From Sphaerolaimus hirsutus (lineage: Eukaryota; Nematoda; Chromadorea; Monhysterida; Sphaerolaimidae), in assembly GCA_964036195.1 (NCBI GenBank), contig CAXIWS010000275.1:98260-162259 (forward strand): a stretch of DNA of 64,000 nt, given 5' to 3'. The notes under the pieces are model-generated. The model ran no database searches, had not been told where the DNA came from, and saw only the letters and a list, made by a program, of their open reading frames with translations. Below are positions 42,547 to 53,325 of this stretch, piece after piece. Made by a program: the position numbers and the translations under genes. Each line of letters begins with the position of its first letter. The stretch's first letter is position 1.

Positions 42547-43170
42547 TAGGGTGTCGATTTTCTGTTTTCTGTTTCTGCTGTCCCAGGCAAATTTTTTCCA
42601 TTTCCAGCTGAATTTCATTCATTCATGTCATTTTAATTTCCAATGCCATTTTTCCGGCTCATTTTCTATTTTTCGGCTCAACTTTTGGGGTTTTTTCAGC
42701 ATTTTGCCAACATTCTCCCAAACTGCATTATACCTTAATCTACTGCGGTATTTTTTGTTTCACTTCACTCAAAACAACACATTCATATTTCTTTGACTTG
42801 ATATTGTGTTGTTTCAAATACATAAATTACAATTAAAAGTCAATGGCAGAATCAATACTTGACTGATGAGCTACCACAATCAAAACCAAACTGGCAAACC
42901 TGCATGCAGGTTTTTCTTCATAGATGCAATTTTGCCATTTGTGGCAAGATTTCAGCAATTTTTTCAGTTTCCAGCAGAATTTCAGCAATTTTTTCAGTTT
43001 CCAGCAGAATTTCAGCAAAACTTCCCATTTGCGTTTCCATTTTACAGCCTTTCATTTTTCAGTTTTCCGGCAAGCGTAAAATTTTTCTGTTTCTGTTTTC
43101 CCCGCTAGTGCAAACATTTTTCCGTGCCGTTTCTATTTTATGTAAAAAATAATTGTTTTTAGCCACCCTA
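42547..43170. mobile_element. hAT-like MITE, TTTCAGCAG units, 8-bp TSD with one mismatch
   Basis: TAGGGTGTCGATTTTCTG to AGCCACCCTA, with CCCATGAC at 42539-42546 and ACCATGAC at 43171-43178. It contains two tandem 29-base TTCCAGCAGAATTTCAGC units (42950-43015). Confidence 0.75.
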
Positions 43171-43883
43171 ACCATGACACCACTTGTGCACAACACACAC
43201 TTTGTCGCGCAGTGTTTTGCGCAACAAACGTTTGTTGTGCAGGAGACTGGTGATGGAATGTCGCAAAAGCCTCAAATGGTGCCAGCACTATGGCGTCATT
43301 CCATTACTATTTACTTGCGCAACAAACTTGTGTCGCGCAAAGACCTGTGCGACACATTTATACCTACATGGAAGCAACGGTTTCGTCCCTACCCAAAGAC
43401 CGCTGCGCACCCAGACCCAGGACTCATCAGTTTGGAGGTCCGAGGGTGCATTTTACTCAAAAAATACCAAAATACTCAACGTTCGCGAAAATACTCAACT
43501 ATACGTACCTGACCCGCCTGTCCACCTCTGCCTCTGTTTGGGGGTGTATTTGAGTCCATCCTTGGGCGTTTGAAGCTCTGACGTCTGTTGTCGCCACGCG
43601 TGTGTCCAAAATTTGCGCCACCGCGTCGCGAGCCAAATCCCGGTCGCATCTATGTAAATGCATTACAAACATACCACTTTTCAAACCCAATACACAAGTA
43701 AACTTGTAAACTCACATCAAAAACCAGCACACAAGTGCTATGGTCGGTTTCGAACCAAATATAGCTAGTCTTAACGTAGGTAAGGTGACAGTCGATTTTA
43801 TTTTATTTAAATAATCCGAATAACACACTCGTATGGAAATGGCGGAAATTGGTTTCATGACGCAAAAACTAACAAGGTGTCAA
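43171..43883. other. Unassigned
   Basis: GCGCAACAAAC units and GGTGATGGAATG near 43195-43330 are debris of short-unit MITEs. Overlapping plus-strand ORFs at 43153-43573 have no recognisable domain. Confidence 0.3.
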
Positions 43884-45209
43884 TCACGGGCGTATCAAAC
43901 AAATTTGTATGAAAACAGAGCGATCCATAGACGTTTCTAACTGCATTTTCAGGACCAGTAGTCGTTTCCGCTCTGTAAAGCGTGAAAAAGCCCGTAAAAA
44001 GACATTAATCTCCCATCCATTAATAACTAGCCTATCCACTAATTCACGTACCACCGTCACAAATTGTTTTCTATCAGAACTTGTTCTAGCATATCTAACA
44101 AGAGCACCAACAATTACGGTGTCTATCAGTTTACATGATACATTAGAATCTGGGAACAGTAGCCGTGTTACCTCAAACTTAAATAGCCTTCTCTTGTCAT
44201 AGTTTCTGTAATACATTTCTTTGTTATCGAACACAAACTCTAAGTCCAAAAATGGACATAAGCCACTTTCTGGACTTGAAGCCATTTCTAAAGGCAGACA
44301 CTGTGGGTATACCTTTTTGCAAATATCCAAAAAATCGGGTATTTCAATGGCCAAACAGTCATCTACATACCGAAAAATCCGATGTGTCAGTGATATGTTT
44401 ATATCTCTTAAATTGGACTTAACGTACTTAAACTCCAGCATTGACAACGTTAAGTTCGCTAGCGCAGGGGAGTGTGCGCCACCTGCCGGTATCCCACAAG
44501 TCTGTCTAAACAAAGTACAACCAAATTCTACAAAATTTTCCTCAATACTGAGAACCAAAAGCTCCACAAGTTCCACTTTAGACAGTGTCGTTATAGCTTT
44601 AGACCTTAAATTTACGTCAACAGAAATATGTTTCCTAAACACATTGATTTTGTCACTTTTAACTAACATGTCAATAGCACTTTTTACACTATCTATCATC
44701 ACTTTAAACGGTAATTTTGGAAACAATGTAGTAAAATCCGCAGTGAAAATAGTAGAAATTTCTGTGCCTACCCACTGATTTATTTTGGATAGCGCATCCA
44801 TACTGCTATCAACCATCCAAAAACTTTTGACACCATTTCTTTTATCAAAAACGGCACAATACGCTTTCAGCATTTTTATCAAAGATTGTAGTATATTTGA
44901 AGCTAGAAGGCAAAGCGGTTTGTTACTTGACCTTTTAGCACCACTTACAAACCTAAATTTAGCCGGGGTCTTATGCATTTTTACTGTCGCAAAAAACAGT
45001 GGGACAGTTTCTGTATAGAACCGTTCCTCAAATGCATACCTACTCACATAAACACGATGTCTTTTCATCAGCGATGAAAAATGTGTGCACTTTTGCCCTA
45101 TTTTCTTATAGCTACAACTATCGTGAAAAGTCTTCGAACTTCTATCGAAACCTATTTGCTGTGCGTTTGAACGTGTTCCGACTGATGACTGATAAAATAT
45201 ATTGAGCAT
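43884..45209 (-). CDS. Penelope-like reverse transcriptase
   Basis: An intact 441-codon frame with a true ATG. RT landmarks appear in order: ATVKMHK at 74-80, TADFTTLFPKLP at 156-167 with the first catalytic Asp (158), GIPAGGAHSPALANL at 239-253, RYVDDCLAI at 280-288 with both catalytic Asp, and the thumb-proximal PFLDLEF at 319-325. The KMHK and PFLDLEF motifs and lack of RNase H or integrase fit Penelope-like elements. No GIY-YIG endonuclease is visible on either side, so this belongs to, or has decayed to, an endonuclease-less type. A diverged clade is likely. No flanking repeats of its own were found. Confidence 0.75.
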   Translation of the reverse strand: MLNIFYQSSVGTRSNAQQIGFDRSSKTFHDSCSYKKIGQKCTHFSSLMKRHRVYVSRYAFEERFYTETVPLFFATVKMHKTPAKFRFVSGAKRSSNKPLCLLASNILQSLIKMLKAYCAVFDKRNGVKSFWMVDSSMDALSKINQWVGTEISTIFTADFTTLFPKLPFKVMIDSVKSAIDMLVKSDKINVFRKHISVDVNLRSKAITTLSKVELVELLVLSIEENFVEFGCTLFRQTCGIPAGGAHSPALANLTLSMLEFKYVKSNLRDINISLTHRIFRYVDDCLAIEIPDFLDICKKVYPQCLPLEMASSPESGLCPFLDLEFVFDNKEMYYRNYDKRRLFKFEVTRLLFPDSNVSCKLIDTVIVGALVRYARTSSDRKQFVTVVRELVDRLVINGWEINVFLRAFSRFTERKRLLVLKMQLETSMDRSVFIQICLIRP

Positions 45210-45330
45210 AAAGGCAGCTTACTGATGTGGCCATCCAAACTGAGTGCACAGAGTTTTTGGGCCCCCTTTATCGCAGTAGTGGCGCGGCGCCCTTTATCTC
45301 AGTTTTTTTTCCTGAGATTTTGCCACCCCT

Positions 45331-45482
45331 GCTGGTGCAGTGAGCGCTGATAATCACAAAATTCAAAGTGATGTTAAGTGATGATTATATGAATTGATAG
45401 GATTGCTGGTGCAGTGAGCGCTAATAATCACAAAATTCAAAGTGAGGTTAGGTCAGGTGATGATGATATGAATTGATAGAAA
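45331..45482. repeat. Two tandem copies of a 74-78-bp unit
   Basis: Both copies start GCTGGTGCAGTGAGCGCT and end TATGAATTGATAG. The first is preceded by CTGAGATTTTGCCACCCCTG, a degenerate AAAATA-family hAT-like end. Confidence 0.85.
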
Positions 45483-45670
45483 GTTCATTTGTTTTCAATA
45501 TATTTTGAGGGATTGTGTCAATATGTTTTCAATATGGTCACATATTTTTGTTGGGCCATTATAATTGGTGTTTCTGAGGCCACTCTCAAATATTGTGAAA
45601 TGTTATGAAACATGCCACAAGTGCCAGTAAAAATGAAAAATACACTATGTCCAGAATCTGGTATCATGCA

Positions 45671-45895
45671 TAGTGATGTTAAAGGCACCGGGAAAATTGG
45701 CACCGCACGGCACCTCTCCCATGCAATAAAAAGGGCACCTGGCACCCTGCAGCACCGGCCAAAAAATGGTACCGCACTGCCCCGCTCCGGTGCCCTTCTG
45801 AAAAAATGGCACCGGCGCCGGCAGGGCACCTTTGAAAATTGCCTGGGCACCGCACCAGCACGGGTCACGGGGCACTGGTGCCTTCTGGTAAGTTC
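45671..45895. repeat. GGCACC element, left end only
   Basis: Starts TAGTGATGTTAAAGGCACCG. GGCACC and GGTGCC units run to about 45895. No right end or duplication was found. Confidence 0.7.
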
Positions 45896-45929
45896 CAATG
45901 TAGAGAAACATGACTGCCAAACAGATAAA

Positions 45930-46080
45930 TACTGTATTACCTTGAATTATCCTCCCTCGAATTAACCCCTCCCCCTCGAAATGGGATGGGGAAATAATGA
46001 ATCCCCCTCGAAATACCCCTCTCTGGAATGATGTACATCATGTATGCAATGTAAATGATGTAATGCGTGTGCACACGCTA
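45930..46080. repeat. TA element, left part
   Basis: TACTGTATTACCTTGAATTA followed by CCCCTCGAAAT blocks and an ATGTACATCATGTATGCAAT stretch also present at 20640, 20820 and 62500. Confidence 0.6.
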
Positions 46081-46596
46081 AACTGCAAACTGTGTTCTGG
46101 TAAACTCATAAATCGGCTTTGAACGCATTTGAGTTTACTGGAATGAGTTATTCTTGATCCCCATCAACTGCAGTTGACAGACACCTCATTTCGATAAACT
46201 CACATGCATTGAAAGCCACCACACAGTTTGCAGTTTAGCGTGTGTACCCCCATTAGGTTGTCAACAAAGTAACCTTAATTTTTGGTGTGCGTCCCATTCT
46301 GTTGTACGTAGGCCGATTTTGCTGTCGTTCAAGTATGTTAGGGTTTGGGGTCTTGGCTATGATCGCATTTTTTTGTTTACTCGAATACTCCCCCAGTCCC
46401 GTGAAAAACGGGGGTTTATAAAAAGGTGGCCATTTGCGATTTTTTTTGTCACCGGGAATATGCAAACTTTGCAACATCGATAACTCGGATATTTGTGAAC
46501 CGATTTCAGTACTTTAACTTTTAAACTGATCACAAATGTCTGGAGAGTTCATTTCCGAAGTCAAATCAGTGATACACAATTATGTATACATATATC
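46081..46596. other. Unassigned
   Basis: Includes an imperfect inverted pair around 46085-46235 (AAACTGCAAACTGTGT.. facing ..CACAGTTTGCAGTTTAG). No gene recognised. Confidence 0.35.
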
Positions 46597-47340
46597 GAAT
46601 GTTGCACGGCACACTCAAATTTTCAGTTGCAGTTTGAACACTTTTTCAAGGGCGGAATTCAAAAGGGCGGAATAAAAATCGGGGGTGGAATTCAAAAACG
46701 TCCGAACCGCCCTCGATTTCAATTCCGCACATGAAACGTTCGAACACTTTTTCGACGGCGGAATTGCCTCGAATTGTGCACGAGCGGAATTAATTCGGAA
46801 AAGGCGGAAAGCGCAAAGCGTTTGAACAACGTCCACACTCTTTTGAGTGTGCGGTGTGCCATCTAGGCAAGAAAACATTGGGACACTTTCTAAAGGGTGG
46901 AATTCAGTTTCGGTTTACACAAATATGCCACACAGTGAAGTTCAATATCTTTTAAACAAGTTGATATTACTAAAAAATGTATCTATTCATTTTTGAAGAC
47001 AAAGCCTAGATCTACCTATAAAATTTTTTTCACAAATATATTTGGCAAGATAAGTGAGATGTGTTTCTCACAACAACCTTCTCTAATGGGTGGAATTGAA
47101 AGTCAAGGGCGGAATTGAAAGTGTCCCAATCATTTTGAAACTTGATGTGTGGAAATGTTATGACACGCAAATCAGCGAAAAGTGTACGAATTCGTCCGGA
47201 CACCGTTCGAATGTCCAAAAAATGCCCTAAAAATCCTTTAAAAAATCGTTCGAACTGCACTTGAAGTTCCGCCTTGGTGGAACTCAAAAACGTTCGAACT
47301 GCACTTGAAAATTGAAAAACGTGTGCGGTGCGCCATTTGG
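46597..47340. repeat. GGCGGAATT / CGTTCGAAC-rich elements
   Basis: CACGGCACACTC opens and GCGGTGTGCCA closes a block at 46597-46868. A second block runs 46895-47340 and closes GTGCGGTGCGCCA. Both are filled with GGCGGAATT and TTCGAACTGCACTTGAA units. Probably two MITEs of one family. Confidence 0.5.
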
Positions 47341-47771
47341 CCCGATTTTAAAATGCGAAATTTCAAGAATATTTTTCTTTTTGAACATGCAACATTATAC
47401 TCCTCATCAACCACAGAACAAACATCACAATCCCAACACAATTTGATACTTACTTGCAGATGCAAGTTTATTTTTTTCTAGACCAGCAAGTTAAAATATA
47501 CTGATAAGTCCTAAATAAATCCTGTATTTGCTAAAATGATTCCAAGTAGAATAGACCCCCAGTGAATGACCCCCCACTTGAATAATTTCCCCCTTTTGTA
47601 TGAGTGAGAAAAAAATAATTCCCCTTAAGGCTTATGACAAAATTATTTGTGTATATTGAACAAAATAATGGCATGCAGCATGTTATGTTGTTATTTTGCA
47701 TATTTCATAATATGAGTGATTACCAACAATGGAAAAAAATATTCCCCTCTTGAGTAATTCCTACCCTTAAA
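47341..47771. other. Unassigned; some AATTCCCCCTT blocks
   Basis: 47545-47770 holds GAATGACCCCCCACTTGAAT-like blocks, reminiscent of the G-rich TA elements but without their ends. Confidence 0.35.
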
Positions 47772-48095
47772 TACCGTAAATTCTGTAATTCAGCGACAGG
47801 TCTCCAAAAATACGACATTAGTGCGACAGGTTTGGGCACGTTACGTTGTGTGAGAATAACGCGACACTCTCCAATAATACGACACTCTTCAATAGTGCGA
47901 CACTTGAGAAAAACAAAACAAAGAAACAACGTAACGATGTGGCAATCTGCGGAAGCCGCGGATTCCGCGCTTTCGGACAAGGCGGCGGCCGGCGGTTCAC
48001 AAGAGCTTTACTATGTCATGCTCACGTTTAGTGATGGAATGTGCCTACACACACTAGTTTTCACCGTGACTTCGTGTGAAAACTGAAAATTTTTG

Positions 48096-48886
48096 GGGTA
48101 TTTACACAGGTCCCCGGACAAAAAATAATTTTTTTTCAAAAGTCTATAATTGGCGTGTATCGGTTGTTTGCATGTTAATTAGGTGAATTATCACCAAATT
48201 AGCATGCACAAAATTTTTGCAAGACGGTTACGCGTGCTGATACATTTTCTTTCTGTGTATGATTTTTTTTGGATTTGTCTGAATCTTGGCATGTGTGTAC
48301 TCCTTCATTTAGTGAGTACGCATGCTAAATTTCTGGTTCTTATTTTATTGATACCTTAATTTTTGCTGATCACTGTATTTTTGTATAGTGATCAAAATCC
48401 TGCTGGGGACCAGACCCCGGCAATGTCGAAATGGCCCTTACTGGGGTCAAACAGCCCCGGTGAGAAATTTTTTTTCAGATAACGAATAATTTTGGTCCCT
48501 GACTGGGGACATTGGTCCCTGACCTGGGACATTCGTCCCCAGCAGGGGACTAAAATTTTTTGACAAAAATACAGTGATCGATGAAAATTAAAGTGTAAAT
48601 AAAATAGGATTCACTAATCACCCTGAGCTGAAATTTGGCATGCAAACTCACTAAGCGGAGGAGTACACACATGCCAAATTTGAACTAAATCGATATAAAT
48701 TTACACACACACCCAAAAAATATGCATGGGTGTGTGTAACCGTGTTGCAGAAATTTTGTGCATGCAAATTTGGTGTTCATTAACCAAATTTACATGCAAT
48801 CAACCCATACACACCTATTACTGACTTTTGACAATTTTAAATTTTTGCCGGGGACCGGTCCCCGGCTGGGGCCTGTGTAAATAGCC
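48096..48886. mobile_element. Long-arm foldback, GGnTATTTACACAGG ends
   Basis: Both ends carry TATTTACACAGG-type sequence and CCCCGG, and the arms mirror each other for about 380 bases through TACACACATGCCAA and CAGTGATC. The 49-bp palindrome at 41777 is its shortest relative. AT-rich flanks prevent a clear duplication here. Confidence 0.75.
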
Positions 48887-49133
48887 AAAAAATTTAAAAT
48901 GCGAATTCATGAACACCGTTTGAAAATATAATTTAAATTAAATTTGAATTTACCGTATTTCCTTGAAATACCCCCCTCGAAATACCCCCCCCCTCTCGAA
49001 ATATCCCCCTCAAAATGGACACCATGAACTTTTAACCACCCCTCGAAATACCCGCAAATTTAGTGTATAGAGAACGTAAATGACAAAGGCTGCGGTTTGT
49101 CATCCGGGCAATTCAGAACACACGTTTAAAACG

Positions 49134-49518
49134 GGGCAGGCCTGATACGCACACGTGCCCGATACGCACATATGCCCGTTTTTTTCACTTGACACTTTTT
49201 CAAGTGATTTTCAGATATGAGTAAAGTGAAAAAAGTTGCGCAATGACATTAGTGAACTTTTTTCACTTCACTCATATCTGAAAATCACTTGAAAATGTGT
49301 CAAGTGAAAACAAACAGTGAAAAATAGCCATTTTTCACTGTTTTTCATTTGACACATTTTCAAGTGATTTTCAGATATGAGTAAAGTGAAAAAAGTTGCG
49401 CAATGACATTAGTGAACTTTTTTCACTTCACTCATATCTGAAAATCACTTGAAAAAGTGTCAAGTGAAAAAAACGGGCATATGTGCGTATCGGCGCGTGT
49501 GCGTATCAGTGCACGCCC
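49134..49518. mobile_element. Doubly palindromic element, 9-bp TSD tttaaaacg
   Basis: Outer arms GGGCAGGCCTGATACGCACA and ATACGCACATATGCCCG are inverted at the right end. Inside are two copies of a palindrome built of TTTTCACTTGACAC and CATATCTGAAAATCACTTG. TTTAAAACG flanks both sides (49125-49133, 49519-49527). Mutator-like by duplication length, as inference. Confidence 0.88.
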
Positions 49519-49764
49519 TTTAAAACGATGACTCTGTGAGAGCAGTGTATGTATATACGTCTAGGTACACACTTATACAAGTCATTTGAGTCTTATAAAT
49601 AGCGATTTTTGTTGCATTTTTTTACGTCTGCGTACGTTTCAGACAACAATTTAGTACTGGGATTTTTAAAAAATTCTGCCGAAATAATAACCCCCCCTTC
49701 AAAATACCCCCCTCGTTTCACCCCCTCTCAAAAATCTCATTCTGAAAAAAGAAACCCCCTGGGC

Positions 49765-50403
49765 CCAGATTTAATTGGGCAGATTATCCCTGAGAGGGAG
49801 GACATGACGGGCGTGTCTGGCAATTCGAGATTTGATTGGGCAGGCATGCCCGCGCCACCCGCCCGTCATGCCAGGCGCCTGACAGCCACCGCCCGACCAC
49901 CAGGCAGAGCGAGATTTAATTGCGTGCCGGGCGGCAGCTGTCAGGTGCCTGGCAGGACAGGCATGAACATAAGATTTGGATACACAAACATAAGTTTTGG
50001 ATACAAAACATAAAATTTGGATACCAAAAAACATAAGATTTGGATACATGAAAAATAAGATTTGGATACAAAAAAATATATTTGGATACACTATGGAAAA
50101 AGTCAGACTGAAAACATGAAAAGTTACCTGCCCTGCACCTCGCACCTCTGAGGATGCAGGGCACAATTTTCATGTTCTGTTAAATTTTGCCAGGCATGCC
50201 CTCACAATTAAATCTCATTTTGCACTTTTCAGGCAAGTCAGGCACTCGTGAGGGCGTGCCTGGTAGGCGCGTCGGGCGTGTCAGGCGCCTGGCATGCAGG
50301 GCGCAATTGAATCTCGTTTTACAAAATTTTGCCTGGCGTGCATGACGGGCGTGTCAGGTGCCGGGCGCGGAGGGCAGAAATCTGTCTGCCCAACTAAATC
50401 TGG
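49765..50403. mobile_element. CCAGATTTAATT-ended element, GCGTGTCAGGCGCC units
   Basis: CCAGATTTAATTGGGCAGA inverted at CCCAACTAAATCTGG. Inside are repeats of GGCGTGTCAGG and CAGGCGCCTG. It sits at the CCTGGG centre of its host like 40324-41349. Confidence 0.75.
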
Positions 50404-51616
50404 GGCCTGGGCATATTTCGAAGAAATACGGTAAAATGATAAAAGATAAATTTGAGAATTTGTAAACTAAAACACATATAGCGTAAAATAAGAGTAGGCT
50501 CAATGTCGCCATGTCGCCATTTCAGTTTTCACACATGTCGCGGTGAAAACTAGTGTGTGTATGGCCATTGGCGCCATTTGAGGGCGCCGAAGGGCGGCGC
50601 GATGGCGGCATTGGCGCTTGGCGCCCACTTTATGTGGCGCCATTGGCGCCTGGCGCCCACTTTCCGAAAGGCACCATGGCGCCCTTGGCGTTTGGCGCCC
50701 TGCTAAAAAAGGGCGCCAAAATGGCGCCAGTAGGGTTTCAAGGTCAGTAAACGACAACGTCAATAAAAATAATAATAAAATTAGAAAGTGCGTGCGTGTT
50801 TTTTTGAAATTCGCCATAAAAGATGAACGAACTGGTTGAAGTAGAAGAAAATATTCCACCCGAGAGTTCATCAGACGCATCTGAGAATGCCAGCCGCCCT
50901 AGTCACAAACTGGTAAATCAATGGATTCAAATCGGTGCAATTCAATTTTTGTCCATTTCAATAAAACATCAATGGGAAAAGGGAATTGTATGTCGTTTAA
51001 CAGTGGTGAATGTTTTCAATATGTTTTTCATTCTTTTCACCTCTTTTTCAGCATTTCTAATGTTGCTTACTGGCTCATATTTGTTGAATTCATCATAGAG
51101 AAAGTGAATAAACAAGTGCAATGTGTGCTCTATGGTGTGAAAGTAATATTTAAAGCACAGACTGGTTGTTTTATGCAACAATCTATTCTGGCACCCTTGG
51201 CGCCCTATTTTCCAAATGGCGCCCTTGGCGCCCTTCGCTCTTGGCGCCCTTTTTCCGGGGTGCCCTTGGCGCCTGGCACACACTATCGGAATGGCGCCAT
51301 GGCGCCCTTGGCGCCTGGCGCCCTTTTTCTGTGGCGCCCTTGGCATCTGGTGCCCACTTTCCGAATGGCGCCATTGGCGCCTGGCAACTTTTTTTTCTGG
51401 CGCTGTTCCATCACTACTCACGTTTGAATTATGTGGACAGTGATTTTGTTGATTTGATGAAAAATATAATACGACACTCTCTATTAATGCGACATCTCGA
51501 ATAGTATGACACCTAAAAATGTGCTGAAAAAAATGATACGACTGTCGTATTATTTGAGAATATAGGGTAGTTGCCCTGTCAAAGACCGATGAACAAAATA
51601 ATTTAACAATGGATTT

Positions 51617-52638
51617 CATAGGCGGCGCAAGGTCCGAATTTGCGCTTGTGACATTCACAATAGTCAAAATTTCACCTTGTGACACCTTTTTATTGGAGCC
51701 CTTATGTGAAGTTGGCAGCCAGCCAAAAATTTCGAAATCACTATAAATATAATTAAAATGGGCTACAAATAGGTATATAACCATATATAACCAAATATTT
51801 GAAAATGGTGATTATATAGGTGAAAATTGGCAAAATGGAGCAAATCTTAGTGATTTTGAGTTAATTTTGAGCTTTAACTCTCGTTTGTACAATACACGCT
51901 TGTGAATGTCACAATGTGACAGTGAAATTTCCGCTTGTGACTAGTGACGTCTACACACTGATAAATGTCTTTAGAGTCTTATAAATGGCGATTTTTGTTG
52001 CATTTTTCGACGTCTGCGTACGTTTCAGACGACATTTTAGTACTGGGATTTCAAAAAATTTCTGCCGAAATAATAACCCCCCCCCTCGAAATACCCCCCC
52101 TCAAAATTATCACTCTGAAAAAATAAACCCCCCGGGGGTATTTCGAGGAAATACGGTAGTTCCATTCTCTGTACAGCAACCACTCCGATCAGTAGACAAT
52201 AGTGGCTATGGACATTGCAGTGAATTAAATATTTTATCTTTCATTTGTAATCGTTGTAATTGCTTCACAAAAGTGATTGCCACATCAATCTGATCATTTT
52301 AAATGCTCAACCATCAAAATCGGTTGAAAATTCATGGAAATATGCATTTCCAAAGGTGAGACCACTGAGAAACTGCCCGATATTTACTTCAGAAATTCCA
52401 GCCCGGTGCGGTGCCTTTCGGTGCCCGGTGCGGTGCCCTTCGGTGCCGGTGCCATTTTTTCCAAAAGGCACCGGTGCCGGTGCGGTGCGGTGCCATTTTC
52501 TGGCCGGTGCCCCAGGGTGCTAGGTGCCCTTTTCATGCGTTGGCAAAGGTGCCGGTGCGGTGCGGTGCATTTTTCCCGGTGCCTTTAACATCACTACTTG
52601 TGACATTCACAGGCGTACAAGCACTTACGCCGCCTATG
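51617..52638. mobile_element. hAT-like element, CATAGGCGGCG ends, 8-bp TSD atggattt
   Basis: CATAGGCGGCG to CGCCGCCTATG, with ATGGATTT at 51609-51616 and 52639-52646. CTTGTGACATTCAC lies inside both ends. A GGCACC element is nested. Confidence 0.9.
51942..52596. mobile_element. hAT-like MITE, GGCACC units, 8-bp TSD cttgtgac
   Basis: TAGTGACGTC to AACATCACTA, with CTTGTGAC at 51934-51941 and 52597-52604. It holds a TA-element fragment (to 52156) and a 440-bp right half shared with 59695-60150. Confidence 0.93.
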
Positions 52639-52736
52639 ATGGATTTATTCAAACAAATAAATACAGTAGTTAGGTAGATTGAATAGTTGTATAATATTGA
52701 CATGTACAAACATTGATACAGTCTGTAAGGTCAGTC

Positions 52737-52909
52737 TAGTGATGTAGGACGTGCCATGACCATGACGCTAGCCTCGCAGATAGTACTAGCACCAAAGCAA
52801 ACACTGCAATGGTTTCCTTGGCACCTGGCACTGGAGGTTGATAAACTGGCACTGGAGAAGGCGTGTTTCGTGCTTGGCACTTCAGTCCTGGTGTCTCAGT
52901 ACATCACTA
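52737..52909. repeat. TAGTGATGTA...TACATCACTA element
   Basis: 173 bp with inverted ends and GGCACTGGA/TGGCACTTCAG interior. The flanks GGTCAGTC and GTGCTGAC do not match. Confidence 0.55.
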
Positions 52910-53074
52910 GTGCTGACTTAAATTATCTATGATTACAATCAACAGCTTTCTTATAAAAGCCTGGTCAGCATTGATATGGTGATGTTAACCGCGCATTACA
53001 AAATATCTGCTACTATCCACCAAAATGTGAGCGGACACAATTGTTAAGATGTCATTCACTGCGGCTAAAATAGA

Positions 53075-53325
53075 TCACTGAACAAAGCACAGTACAGCAG
53101 CATCATCAGGTACAAGTGTTTCCTTGTGCAGATTGGCATGTTTAGCCAGCAAAGTGCACGTTGCAGCCTTGAGTACGAATGAGTAGCAGTAGTAGCTCTG
53201 CTTGCAGTGGTCCATGCACAGGTGCCTTCTGTTCATGTCACTGTGTATCTGCAGGTTGTGCTCTTTGTACTGCCCATGGGAAGTAGATACTCCATTTTCA
53301 CAGGTGAATTTTAGTGTGATTGGTC
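53075..53325 (-). CDS. Cys-rich terminal exon, PAN/Apple-like (copy 2)
   Basis: CACCATTTCAG| opens a 251-bp phase-1 exon ending TGA (53075-53077). All six Cys of the copy at 38617-38867 are kept, and the last 52 residues are nearly identical. The middle is more different (LQIHSDMNRR against LHAPSDAHRR). Same length and no frame damage point to a working, or recently working, gene. The 229-bp exon at 63930 lies upstream on the same strand and ends in the matching phase, but 10 kb and other exons lie between. Confidence 0.6.

Larger units (their letters stand above)
48953..50431. mobile_element. CCGTATTTCC-type TA element with two insertions
   Basis: TA|CCGTATTTCC to AATACGG|TA. Insertions are at 49134-49518 and 49765-50403. 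Without them it resembles 31230-31596. Confidence 0.8.
48029..51416. mobile_element. Composite hAT-like element, GGCGCC units, 8-bp TSD ctcacgtt
   Basis: TAGTGATGGAA to TTCCATCACTA over 3388 bp, with CTCACGTT at 48021-48028 and 51417-51424. GGCGCC arrays lie at 50560-50740 and 51186-51410. It has been enlarged by the elements at 48096-48886 and 48953-50431. A 168-codon plus ORF (50921-51427) is partly array translation. I see no transposase. Confidence 0.9.
47774..51567. mobile_element. TA element with AATACGACAC units, carrying a hAT-like element
   Basis: Ends are TA|CCGTAAATTCTG and, inverted, TA|CCCTATATTCTC. CTCCAATAATACGACAC-like units occur inside both ends (47845-47910, 51469-51550). 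Without the 3.4-kb insertion it would be about 400 bp. Confidence 0.75.

Noticed and set aside
44221-44778. 185-codon plus-strand ORF
   Set aside because: Antisense shadow of the Penelope-like RT, whose motifs are all on the minus strand.
52729-52917. 8-bp duplication for the TAGTGATGTA element
   Set aside because: GGTCAGTC and GTGCTGAC differ at several positions.
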